A DNA stretch of 26,562 bases from an uncultured Eubacteriales bacterium (GTDB lineage: Bacteria > Bacillota > Clostridia > Oscillospirales > Acutalibacteraceae). The notes beneath the pieces were generated by a model. That model was not told the origin of the DNA, searched no databases, and was given only the letters and a program-made list of their open reading frames with translations. Below are positions 1 to 6,784 of this stretch, piece by piece (the stretch's first letter is position 1; each line of letters starts with the position of its first letter). The stretch is from positions 1 through 26,562 of the forward strand of contig CAKTDF010000025.1 in the NCBI GenBank assembly GCA_934541115.1, in the 5' to 3' direction. The translations under genes and the position numbers were made by a program.

Positions 1-268
1 TTGTGAGACAAAAAGAGCCGCAATGTGCCGGAAAACAAATTCTTCAGGCGCATTGCGTTCGACTCTCCTCAGCTTAAATATAAGGAAAATGAATGCAGCT
101 GTTTAATAAAAGTTAATAATATTACGGTTGTTTCCCTGGCGTACAAATGGTAATATTATTCGGTGGTTTGGGAATTTTGAGGTCGGCTTACGTTTCGGAT
201 AATTTTCGATAAGCGTAAAATCCGAGGTGGAGGTTCTCGATTGAACAGCAGTTACCGGGGGGGTTAAG
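1..268. other. Upstream intergenic region with inverted repeats
   Basis: No gene can be assigned here; short open frames exist in several phases but none has a ribosome binding site or recognisable motif. Three structured elements are visible. A hairpin pairs GCAATGTGCC (20-29) with GGCGCATTGC (47-56), with one G-U pair. An 11-bp perfect inverted repeat pairs AATAATATTAC (115-125) with GTAATATTATT (150-160). Two interleaved complementary pairs follow: TTACG (188-192) with CGTAA (214-218), and TCGGAT (195-200) with ATCCGA (220-225). They are ordered so that they could form a pseudoknot in the leader of the next gene. No -35/-10 pair of good quality was found. Confidence 0.5.
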
Positions 269-1255
269 TTGAACAAACAATCCAAAAGACGAAAAAGGGT
301 TTTCAGAAGTTTGCTGATTGTCGTTATAGTGCTGACGGTTGGTGCATGCTTTTTTGCAGCCGAGATGTTTTTTTCGGTTGCCGTTGACCGCAATTCGATT
401 ATTAACAGGATAATAGGCAGAGGTCATACCGAAACCGTTGTCTCGTTGCAGGAACAAAACGGCAGCGATGGAACAAAAAAAGGCAAGTCATGGTTTGAAA
501 AAACGGCAGAGGACGTTTATATTACTTCAGACGACGGGTTGAAGCTGCATGGATATCTTGCAGAGAACGAAAAATCCGGAGGGAAGTATGTCATCGTTTT
601 TCATGGTTATACAAGTGAAGGCAGTCACATGAAAAAATATGTAAAGCGGTTTTACGACCTCGGATACGGTGTTCTTGCGCTCGATGCAAGAGCTCACGGA
701 GCAAGCGAGGGAGATATCTGCGGTATGGGCTGGCTTGAAAGAAAGGACGCTTTGCGCTGGATTGATATGCTCATTCAAAAGAATGCCGACTGCAAAATCG
801 TTCTTTTCGGCGTATCAATGGGAGGCGCAACGGTTATGATGACAGCGGGAGAAGAAGAGCTCCCGAGTCAGGTGGTTGCCGGCATTGAGGATTGCGGCTA
901 CACTTCTGTGTGGGACGAATTCGGATATCGGCTCAAAAAAATGTTCAGATTGCCGTCATTCCCAATTCTTAATCTTGCGAGCCTTATCACAAAATGGCGC
1001 GGCGGTTATGATTTCAAAGAGGCGTCTGCAATTGAACAGGTCAAAAAGTGCAGGATCCCCATGCTGTTCATTCATGGTGAGAAAGATAAATTTGTTCCCT
1101 TTTCAATGCTTGACAAGCTTTATAATGCCGCAGAATGCGACAAACGAAAACTTATAATTCCCGGTGCGGGTCACACGAAAAGCGCTTCAACAGACCCGGA
1201 TACATATTGGGGAACGGTTGAAGAATTTCTTGGCGGTTATCTGCCGAAAAAATAA
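269..1255 (+). CDS. Membrane-anchored alpha/beta hydrolase
   Basis: This 328-residue serine hydrolase is likely held at the outer face of the membrane by an N-terminal signal anchor: a basic stretch (KRRKR) precedes a hydrophobic segment at about residues 14-36. The hydrolase fold follows: oxyanion region FHGYTSEG (111-118), nucleophile elbow GVSMGG with Ser183, acid Asp273 in HGEKDKFVP, and His302 in GAGHT. These belong to the family of uncharacterised esterase/peptidase-like proteins with an extracellular DUF-type hydrolase domain; the substrate is unknown. The start is TTG, chosen because a G-run (GGGGGGG) lies 5-6 bases upstream. The following gene begins 15 bases after the stop, so the two are probably co-transcribed. 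Fold and triad are clear; physiological role is not. Confidence 0.85.
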   Translation: MNKQSKRRKRVFRSLLIVVIVLTVGACFFAAEMFFSVAVDRNSIINRIIGRGHTETVVSLQEQNGSDGTKKGKSWFEKTAEDVYITSDDGLKLHGYLAENEKSGGKYVIVFHGYTSEGSHMKKYVKRFYDLGYGVLALDARAHGASEGDICGMGWLERKDALRWIDMLIQKNADCKIVLFGVSMGGATVMMTAGEEELPSQVVAGIEDCGYTSVWDEFGYRLKKMFRLPSFPILNLASLITKWRGGYDFKEASAIEQVKKCRIPMLFIHGEKDKFVPFSMLDKLYNAAECDKRKLIIPGAGHTKSASTDPDTYWGTVEEFLGGYLPKK

Positions 1256-1270
1256 TCAGAGGTGTTTCAT

Positions 1271-2173
1271 ATGATTTGCAGAAATTGCAGCGCGCTCATT
1301 GAGGACGGTTCAAAAAAATGTCCCGTTTGTCACAAGGATCCGGGCAAGCGCGGCTCGAACGGAAAGGGTAAGGGAATTTTTGTTGTAATTCTTGTTCTTT
1401 TGCTGATCGGTGCCGCGGCATACCTTGTTTTTTCAAATCTTGACCTTGTCAGAAAAAAGGTGAGTGCATTCCTGCCGGCTCCCACAACGTCAAATGCAAC
1501 CACGCTGAATTTTAACGATACCGGTGTGGCTGAAACCGAAAGCACAACGCGCAAGGAAACAGAGACAAAGCCGGTTGAAAAAATCTCGTTGCTCAAAGCA
1601 AAAATCAGTACCCATGCACTGAAAAAAGGCGATAATAAGGTTGCCGCATACGGAACGCTTGAACTGCAAAAAGCTCAGCTCAAGTCGCTCACCCATACAC
1701 AATTCTCAGACTTTTGTGTAAAGCGCGTCAGCCAGTCGGAGCTTGCATGGCTGACTCTGAAGTGCGAAGACGGCACGGGAATCGTTTTCAGCGGAAACTG
1801 CATAACCACGGCGGTCTACGGCACACTTGACGCTAACGATTGCATCAAAGAGGCTCTTGGAACGATTCTGCTTTCTTCCGCCGGAAAATACATTTGTATA
1901 TCTCCGGACGGCTCGTCAGGTTCGGTTGAAATCACCGTGACCGGAAAGCAGACGGAAACTGCCGCCACAAAAGCTCCGGCGGGAAGCACAAAAGCTGAAA
2001 ACACATCAGCCGAAAAAAACACCAAGGATTCCGCAAAGGTTGTGTTTGTTGAAAGCGGCAGCAAAACATATCACAAAAGCTCCTGCAAGCTCCTCTCAAA
2101 GTCAAAAAAATCAATTGAAAAAAGTGTAGCGGTGAAGAAAGGTTATACTCCCTGCAAAAAATGCAAGCCCTGA
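1271..2173 (+). CDS. Zinc-ribbon single-pass membrane protein with C-terminal metal-binding motif
   Basis: The protein (300 residues from ATG 1271, preceded by AGAGG eight bases upstream; a GTG nine bases earlier is less well placed) begins with a zinc ribbon of the zinc_ribbon_2 type: Cys3, Cys6, Cys17 and Cys20. A transmembrane helix follows at about 36-56, then a Thr/Lys/Glu-rich linker, a central region of about 130 residues with no recognised domain, and a second low-complexity linker. It ends with a cysteine motif, YHKSSCKLL ... CKKCKP, similar in layout to the Ada-type zinc-binding tail found on many secreted Firmicutes nucleases and surface proteins. So the cytoplasmic zinc ribbon and the extracellular tail are both likely metal sites. 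Function unknown. It sits 15 bases behind the hydrolase gene and shares its strand. Confidence 0.75.
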   Translation: MICRNCSALIEDGSKKCPVCHKDPGKRGSNGKGKGIFVVILVLLLIGAAAYLVFSNLDLVRKKVSAFLPAPTTSNATTLNFNDTGVAETESTTRKETETKPVEKISLLKAKISTHALKKGDNKVAAYGTLELQKAQLKSLTHTQFSDFCVKRVSQSELAWLTLKCEDGTGIVFSGNCITTAVYGTLDANDCIKEALGTILLSSAGKYICISPDGSSGSVEITVTGKQTETAATKAPAGSTKAENTSAEKNTKDSAKVVFVESGSKTYHKSSCKLLSKSKKSIEKSVAVKKGYTPCKKCKP

Positions 2174-2277
2174 ATAACCGCTCATCGACCGACAGATACA
2201 ATTTTGCCGATACCGCAGTGCTGCTTGCGAGGTCTGCCGCTTGAGGCAAAATCTTTTCTTTGACCTTATAAAAACGG

Positions 2278-2309
2278 CGGGCTGTTCCGATGGTTTTCGG
2301 AACAGCCCG
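2278..2309. terminator. Hairpin between convergent genes
   Basis: CGGGCTGTTCCGA (2278-2290) pairs with TCGGAACAGCCCG (2297-2309), a 13-bp perfect stem with a small loop. It lies between the ends of the zinc-ribbon gene (+) and the esterase gene (-), so it can serve both. The tails are A/T-rich rather than a pure T-run. Confidence 0.7.
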
Positions 2310-2331
2310 TTAAATATAAATGATGTGCTTA

Positions 2332-3216
2332 TTAGCCGTAAAATGCTCTCTTGAGAGCCTCAATGCGCATCGCGACGTATTTTTTGACGATCTTTGTTTT
2401 GAGAGCAATGTCATAGCCGTGGACAGTGCCTTTTGTTTCTGTCACGGTCACCTGTGCGCCGGCATCTCTGAGCCGCTCTGCGTACGCCTTGCCCTCATCA
2501 TGCAGGCAGTCGATTTCTGCAAGCTCAATGTATGCAGGCGCAACATTCTTTGACAATGCTGTTTTAAACGGCGAGATTTCATCAAAAGAGCGACCGCCGG
2601 CATAGAGATTCCACATTTTTTCATTGTTCACCGAGTTCCAGAACGGGGTATCGGTGAATTTTTTCATGGAATCTGTCTTCTGTTCCGGGTCGCAGACCGG
2701 ATAAAGAAGCAGCTGAAAACACGGCGATTTTTCGGCTTGGTTTGCCGTGTAAATTGCGAGTGCTCCGCCGGCACTGTCTCCGCCAACGGCAATTTTTGAG
2801 TTGGGATATCTTTTGACTGTGTCATTGTATGCGGCGATGCAGTCGTCTTTTGCCGCCGGATAGGGATACTTGGGCAGCAGACGATAGTCAGGACAAATAA
2901 CGCGGCAGCGGACCTCTTTTGCATAGACGGCGGCAAGCTTTTTGTGGAACGGAGAGGCGATATATCCGAATCCTCCGCCGTGGAGATAAAAAAGCACAGG
3001 AGCTTTTGCGTCGGCGTTTTCCGGCTCAAAAATATCAAGACGAAGTTTTCCCCAATCTGTTTTAACGAACTCTTTTTTGTGTCTTACACCGCTTTCAATC
3101 GGCACCATGGCATACATGAGCCGCATAAACGGCAGTGAAATGCGCAGCATAAGCGGCGAAAAAGGAATGTTCCTGCAATATTTTTTCAGCTCTCGGTCGA
3201 TTGAATAGCTTTTCAT
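2332..3216 (-). CDS. HSL-family alpha/beta hydrolase (esterase)
   Basis: A 294-residue cytosolic carboxylesterase of the hormone-sensitive-lipase (bacterial family IV) type. The family signatures are all present: oxyanion motif HGGGF (79-83), nucleophile GGDSAGG with Ser148, acid Asp236 in the EIDCLHDEG segment, and His266 in VHGYD. The family hydrolyses short-chain acyl esters and often acts on acetylated sugars or xenobiotics; the substrate here cannot be told. GGAGG lies seven bases before the ATG, and a good sigma-A promoter lies upstream (3247-3275). The gene is monocistronic: it ends at the convergent hairpin 2278-2309, and the flavodoxin operon upstream has its own terminator. Length and motifs are normal for the family. 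Confidence 0.9.
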   Translation of the reverse strand: MKSYSIDRELKKYCRNIPFSPLMLRISLPFMRLMYAMVPIESGVRHKKEFVKTDWGKLRLDIFEPENADAKAPVLFYLHGGGFGYIASPFHKKLAAVYAKEVRCRVICPDYRLLPKYPYPAAKDDCIAAYNDTVKRYPNSKIAVGGDSAGGALAIYTANQAEKSPCFQLLLYPVCDPEQKTDSMKKFTDTPFWNSVNNEKMWNLYAGGRSFDEISPFKTALSKNVAPAYIELAEIDCLHDEGKAYAERLRDAGAQVTVTETKGTVHGYDIALKTKIVKKYVAMRIEALKRAFYG

Positions 3217-3246
3217 TGGAATTCCTCCGGAATATGCATTTTTTCT

Positions 3247-3275
3247 ATTGTACTATATCAAACGCCGTTTTTCAA
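3247..3275 (-). promoter_or_regulatory. Sigma-A promoter of the HSL esterase
   Basis: Read on the minus strand: TTGAAA (3275-3270), a 17-base spacer, then TACAAT (3252-3247), about 30 bases before the esterase ATG. Seen by eye against the consensus. Confidence 0.65.
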
Positions 3276-3285
3276 CACCGGGAGA

Positions 3286-3330
3286 AACCAAAAAACTGTC
3301 TGCGCCGAAAATTGCAAACAGTTTTTGGTT
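3286..3330 (-). terminator. Terminator of the flavodoxin operon
   Basis: AACCAAAAAACTGT (3286-3299) pairs with ACAGTTTTTGGTT (3318-3330), with a single bulged A. It lies just after the flavodoxin lipoprotein stop on the minus strand; the U-rich part is inside the stem on that strand. Confidence 0.6.
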
Positions 3331-3338
3331 AATATTGC

Positions 3339-3989
3339 TTATTTTATTTCTTCGACCCAAGCAGAAACTTCGCTTTCGCTTGCTTGGGAACTGAATCTTT
3401 TGCCTGCGTGCCACAAACCGCCGTCAGCCTTTTTTGAAAGCAGGTTTGCGCTGTCTCCGAGACCGGAGGAGGCTGAGGTGCAGAAGGGAACGACTGTTTT
3501 GCCCTCAAAGCTGTTCTTTTGAACAAATGAATCAGCCGTCCAAGCGGAAATTCCCCACCAGACGGGATATCCGATATAAACGGTGTCATAGCTTTCCCAA
3601 TCGTCCGGGGTGTCTTTTTTGAGTTCAACGGCGCGCTTTGTTTCATCGTCATGCTCAAGGGAGACACGGCTCTCCTTGTTGTTGTAATTGAGGTCGTCGC
3701 TTGTATAAGGATCAGCCGGCTCAATCTCAAAAATGTCCGCGCCGAGCTTTTGGGCAATTACTTCTGCAACGCGCTTTGTGCTGCCGGTTGCGGAAAAATA
3801 GACAACGAGAGCTTTTCCGCTTTCTTCTGTACCGTTGCTCTTGCTTTCGTCGGCAGCTTTTGTTGTCTGAACTGCCGAACCCGGCGCAGTTGTTCCGCTT
3901 TGCTCTTTTGAACCGCAGGCGGCGAGAGAACAAAGGAGCATAACGCCGAGAATAATGAAAAGAACTTTTTTGAAGGTTGTTTTCTTCAT
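3339..3989 (-). CDS. Flavodoxin-fold lipoprotein
   Basis: The precursor (216 residues) starts with a lipoprotein signal peptide: basic KKTTFKK, a hydrophobic core, and lipobox LAAC with Cys25. A Thr/Ser/Lys-rich linker to about residue 59 leads to a flavodoxin_4-type domain. Its FMN phosphate loop is FSATGSTK (65-72), with a flavin-contact segment around YPVWWG. It is therefore probably an FMN-binding redox carrier tethered outside the membrane. The cytosolic homologue lies directly upstream (stop and start four bases apart), so the pair may have arisen by duplication plus gain of a signal peptide. ATG 3989 is chosen over GTG 3992 because AGGAGG is seven bases upstream of it. Domain call is firm; the electron partner is unknown. 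Confidence 0.85.
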   Translation of the reverse strand: MKKTTFKKVLFIILGVMLLCSLAACGSKEQSGTTAPGSAVQTTKAADESKSNGTEESGKALVVYFSATGSTKRVAEVIAQKLGADIFEIEPADPYTSDDLNYNNKESRVSLEHDDETKRAVELKKDTPDDWESYDTVYIGYPVWWGISAWTADSFVQKNSFEGKTVVPFCTSASSGLGDSANLLSKKADGGLWHAGKRFSSQASESEVSAWVEEIK

Positions 3990-3992
3990 CAC

Positions 3993-4472
3993 TTAACCTC
4001 CTGCCTTTTCGATCCATGAATCAATTTCTTTTTGCTTTGTTCTGAGTGAGGAGCCGCTGAAGTAAACGTCAAGTCCCTTTCTGACGTCTGAGTCGGGACA
4101 GCCCTTTTTGAAATCCGATAACGTGTGACCTACCCAACCGCCGTTGGTTGCAAAAGGAAAAACCGTTTTGCCGGAAAGATCGGTATTTTCAAGAAAGCTT
4201 TTGATTGCAGGCGCATATGTGTACCACCACACAGGTGTGCCGATGAAAACGGTGTCGTAAGCCGCAGCGTCAACGCCGAGAGGCTCAATAGCAGGAGAAA
4301 ATCCGCTTTCAATCTCGCGCTTGCCCTGTTCAACAATGCTGTTGTAGCTGCCGGTATACGGAACCTTTGTTTTGATTTCGGCAATATCTCCGCCGAGCTT
4401 TTTTTGAATCATTTCAGCGATTTTTCTTGTGTTGCCGGAATGTGAGTAATATACCGTCAAAATTTTCATCAT
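3993..4472 (-). CDS. Flavodoxin
   Basis: A cytosolic flavodoxin_4-type protein of 158-159 residues. The FMN phosphate-binding loop SHSGNTRK is at residues 9-16 counted from ATG 4469, the PVWWY segment contacts the flavin, and FATNGGWVG forms the later loop. Flavodoxins of this family are one- or two-electron carriers or small quinone/flavin reductases. Two ATG codons are possible: ATG 4472 overlaps the upstream stop as ATGA, while ATG 4469 is better spaced from GGGAGGA. The overlap implies translational coupling to the upstream carboxymuconolactone-decarboxylase-family gene. Control is probably by the divergent MerR protein through the operator at 5035-5054. Confidence 0.88.
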   Translation of the reverse strand: MMKILTVYYSHSGNTRKIAEMIQKKLGGDIAEIKTKVPYTGSYNSIVEQGKREIESGFSPAIEPLGVDAAAYDTVFIGTPVWWYTYAPAIKSFLENTDLSGKTVFPFATNGGWVGHTLSDFKKGCPDSDVRKGLDVYFSGSSLRTKQKEIDSWIEKAGG

Positions 4473-4798
4473 TCGTCCTCCCTGGAATAGACTTCCTTTG
4501 CCATTCTGAACGCCGCCCACGCTTTGGGCCAGCCTGCATAAAAGGCGAGATGGGTGAGAGCCTCGCTCATTTCTTCTTTTGTTACGCCGTTTTCTTTTGC
4601 GTGAGAAATATGGTATTGCAGCGAGGAATCGAGGATGCCGCTTGCCATGAGGGCGGAAACGGTAATGAGACTGCGGTCGCGGGGAGAAAGCTTATCTTCT
4701 CTTGACCAAACCTCGCCAAAAAGCACATCATCGTTAAGCTCTGCAAATTTTGGCGCAAATTCTCCGAGTGCGTCATGTCCTGCCGTAACTTTTTTCAT
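4469..4798 (-). CDS. Carboxymuconolactone decarboxylase family protein
   Basis: A 109-residue alpha-helical protein of the CMD/AhpD superfamily, of normal length for the single-domain members. The core reads LSPRDRSLITVSALMA, then an H-xx-HA segment (YHISHAKENGVT), then EEMSEALTHLAFYAGWPKAW, which matches the family pattern. The CxxC pair of AhpD-type peroxidases is absent: the helix has SLQYH where AhpD has a cysteine motif. It is thus more like the non-redox CMD branch, whose members are mostly of unknown role. The start ATG 4798 is preceded by AGGAAG; the reading frame is open upstream but without a binding site. First gene of the three-gene operon transcribed leftward. Confidence 0.85.
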   Translation of the reverse strand: MKKVTAGHDALGEFAPKFAELNDDVLFGEVWSREDKLSPRDRSLITVSALMASGILDSSLQYHISHAKENGVTKEEMSEALTHLAFYAGWPKAWAAFRMAKEVYSREDE

Positions 4799-4977
4799 AG
4801 TAGTCTTCCTTTCTGTGTTTAAAATCAAAGTTTGTTGTATTCTTCGTTCGTAAGCTGCGGCAGACGTATAGTCAGAATCATTTTGATTGATTCTTTTTGA
4901 GTTGGCTTTGGCGGAATCTTTTGCCGATGCTGCACGAGAGCTTTTGGCAGATAGGCTCCAACCGAAGTCAACCCATA

Positions 4978-5006
4978 TTGACTAACTGCGTCGTTTGATA
5001 TATAAT
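4978..5006 (+). promoter_or_regulatory. Promoter of the MerR gene
   Basis: TTGACT (4978-4983), 17 bases, TATAAT (5001-5006): a near-consensus sigma-A promoter pointing right, about 85 bases before the MerR ATG. Its -35 half is also the right arm of a small dyad, AGTCAA (4966-4971) / TTGACT (4978-4983). Confidence 0.7.
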
Positions 5007-5011
5007 CAAAC
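4993..5011. promoter_or_regulatory. Palindrome over the MerR -10 region
   Basis: GTTTGAT (4993-4999), ATATA, ATCAAAC (5005-5011): a perfect 7-bp dyad overlapping the rightward -10. It lies at the 5' end of the leftward transcript, so it could be an operator or an RNA hairpin. Confidence 0.45.
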
Positions 5012-5026
5012 TGCAAGTTCGTTCAT

Positions 5027-5057
5027 ATTCTACAACTTAAAGTGCACTTCAAGTCAA
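5027..5057 (-). promoter_or_regulatory. MerR-type promoter and operator of the CMD-flavodoxin operon
   Basis: On the minus strand: TTGACT (5057-5052), an unusually long 19-base spacer, TAGAAT (5032-5027). Inside the spacer lies the palindrome ACTTAAAGTGCACTTCAAGT (5035-5054; one mismatched pair). A 19-bp spacer filled with a dyad is the hallmark of promoters activated by MerR-family proteins, which untwist the DNA. The first gene starts about 230 bases downstream, leaving a long leader. Confidence 0.75.
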
Positions 5058-5091
5058 GAGGGTTTCAAAAATTTTTTTGGAGGATAAGGAA

Positions 5092-5538
5092 ATGGTATAT
5101 ACAGTGGGAGAAACCGCAAGAAGAGTGGGCGTTGCACCGTCAACGCTCAGATATTATGACAAGGAGGGATTGCTGCCCTTTGTTGAACGCTCCGGCGGAG
5201 GAATAAGGATGTTCAAGGAATCCGACTTCGATTGGCTTTCTCTTATTGAATGCCTTAAAAAGACCGGTCTGCCAATTAAGGAGATAAAGAACTTTATAGA
5301 CTGGTATATGGAGGGCGACTCAACAATTTCAAAACGTTTGGAGCTCATTGACCGCCAGAGGGAAGAAGTTGAAAAGCAGATTGAGCAAATGCACAAAACG
5401 CTCGATATGCTCAACTATAAGCATTGGTATTATGAAACCGCGCTGGAGGCAGGAACCTGCGATATTCACAAAACAATGCGCGAGGAGGATATTCCGCAGG
5501 AGATACGCGAACTTCAGAAACGGATAAAAGGCGAATAA
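5092..5538 (+). CDS. MerR-family transcriptional regulator
   Basis: A 148-residue regulator. Residues 1-70 form the winged helix (YTVGETARRVGVAPSTLRYY, then the EKGLL-like KEGLLP wing and GGIRMF). Residues 75-115 form the dimer coiled coil (KRLELIDRQREEVEKQIEQM). A short tail with one cysteine (Cys122) follows. It resembles the AdhR/YfmP-like branch rather than the metal sensors, since no metal-binding cysteine cluster is visible. ATG 5092 sits eight bases after GGAGG. It is divergent from the CMD-flavodoxin operon, whose promoter carries a MerR-type operator, so that operon is the likely target. The inducer is unknown; a reactive electrophile or redox stress is plausible for this branch. Confidence 0.9.
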   Translation: MVYTVGETARRVGVAPSTLRYYDKEGLLPFVERSGGGIRMFKESDFDWLSLIECLKKTGLPIKEIKNFIDWYMEGDSTISKRLELIDRQREEVEKQIEQMHKTLDMLNYKHWYYETALEAGTCDIHKTMREEDIPQEIRELQKRIKGE

Positions 5539-5594
5539 AGCCGAGCGCTCAAAACAAGTTTGAGTACATGTCGGCTACATTACATGAAGAAAGA

Positions 5595-5645
5595 AAGAGC
5601 TGTAATTCACACGCTACAACAGTGAATTACAGCTCTTGGTGTTTT
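5595..5645. terminator. Bidirectional terminator
   Basis: AAGAGCTGTAATTCAC (5595-5610) pairs perfectly over 16 bp with GTGAATTACAGCTCTT (5622-5637), followed by GGTGTTTTT on the plus strand and by a T/C-rich tail on the minus strand. It separates the convergent MerR gene and the anchored unknown protein. Confidence 0.85.
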
Positions 5646-5676
5646 TATGCCTTAACTGTTTTAACTACGGAAAAAC

Positions 5677-6717
5677 TTAATACTGAATGTCGTATACGTC
5701 CATATCGTTTGTGAGTCTTGCAGTTCCGTCGATGGTTGAAAAAGCGACCTTTGCATTTGCGGCGATGTCAACGTTGATGTGGTGAATGATTGAGGTCACG
5801 TGGTCGTTTGTCGGGTCATAGGTGACCTGGAATGTGCTGTCGCAATAGGTAAGTTCAAAGTTGTTGACTGCAACGCCGGGGAGCTTGCTGACAACCTTGT
5901 CAACTTCTGTGTTGATGTCCTTCATGCTCGCGGGCATCATGACTGCGCCGTGGTATGAAACGGGAACAGCGGTATCTGCCGGGGTCGGTTCGGGGTTCTT
6001 TTCATCATTAAGCTCAAATTTGAGCGTGCGCGTTCCGTTTGCGTTGTCAATGCACTCGGCAGATTTTACGCAGCTGTAATCCGTGAGAACGCAGCCCTTG
6101 TCCGTGTTGCAGATTGGCAGTTCGTGGTTGATTCTCGGCATGGTTGTTCCGTCTTCGGCGGTATAAATCTCGCCCTTGGTTGCAGAAACAATAGCCTTTG
6201 GGTCATCTTCTTTGGTCATATACGCCTCGCCGAACTGGAGGAATTTGTTGATCACGCTTGAAAAATTTCTGTATTCCTCGGGAAGAGCCTGATACTCCTT
6301 TTTGGTATAGGCGGGCTGATCCTGCTTCATCTTGTTGAGAAGCTCCGCATACTTTTTGACAATTTCCTCATTTGTCTGCGGCTTTGCGTCTGAAACCGAT
6401 GAGTCTTCTGCTTTGGCGTCGGTTTTTGCATCGGCTGCGGGAGCCTTTGTTTCGGCTGCGGGTGCAACCGAGACAGGCTCCGAAGAAACGGGTGCAACAA
6501 CCTGAACAGCTGCCTGCGGAGCTTGTCCGCCTGCGTTTTCATATTCAATATTGGCGTTCACTTCAATATTGAAGTTGACGATTTTGTATGCGCCGAAGAG
6601 AGCAAGCAGAATAACCACAACTGCGGCAAATATCGGCAGGTTCTTTTTGTTGCGCGCCTTGCGGCGTGCTTTTTTTTGCTCTTTCAAAAGCTTTTTTTCT
6701 TCCGGTGTTTTCTTCAT
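5677..6717 (-). CDS. Single-pass membrane protein of unknown function
   Basis: I do not recognise the family. From ATG 6717 (GGAGAG seven bases upstream) the protein has 346 residues. A highly basic cytoplasmic head (KKTPEEKKLLKEQKKARRKAR) is followed by one transmembrane helix at about 28-45. Next comes an Ala/Pro/Lys/Glu-rich low-complexity linker to about residue 115, then an extracellular region of about 230 residues. That region has four cysteines in a short stretch (ICNTDKGC ... YSC ... AEC), which could form disulfides or a metal site, and ends in a beta-rich segment (NVDIAANAKVAFSTIDGTAR). The layout fits a cell-envelope protein. It is monocistronic, with its own promoter (6756-6784) and the shared terminator at 5595-5645. 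Confidence 0.7.
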   Translation of the reverse strand: MKKTPEEKKLLKEQKKARRKARNKKNLPIFAAVVVILLALFGAYKIVNFNIEVNANIEYENAGGQAPQAAVQVVAPVSSEPVSVAPAAETKAPAADAKTDAKAEDSSVSDAKPQTNEEIVKKYAELLNKMKQDQPAYTKKEYQALPEEYRNFSSVINKFLQFGEAYMTKEDDPKAIVSATKGEIYTAEDGTTMPRINHELPICNTDKGCVLTDYSCVKSAECIDNANGTRTLKFELNDEKNPEPTPADTAVPVSYHGAVMMPASMKDINTEVDKVVSKLPGVAVNNFELTYCDSTFQVTYDPTNDHVTSIIHHINVDIAANAKVAFSTIDGTARLTNDMDVYDIQY

Positions 6718-6755
6718 AATAAAACTCTCCTTTTCCATGTTTTTCCAACATTTGT

Positions 6756-6784
6756 ATACTATCACTTTTTTGGCTCTCGGTCAA
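6756..6784 (-). promoter_or_regulatory. Promoter of the anchored unknown protein
   Basis: Minus strand: TTGACC (6784-6779), 17-base spacer, TAGTAT (6761-6756), about 40 bases before the ATG. Confidence 0.65.

Noticed and set aside
20..56. Partial tRNA suggested by GTTCGACTC near the left edge
   Set aside because: The surrounding bases do not fold into a T arm plus acceptor stem; instead the segment belongs to a different inverted repeat.
4825..5016. Minus-strand open frame of 63 codons before the CMD gene
   Set aside because: It would begin at a TTG almost at the predicted transcription start, has no ribosome binding site, and shows no known motif. It is better read as the long leader of the operon, though a remnant cannot be excluded.
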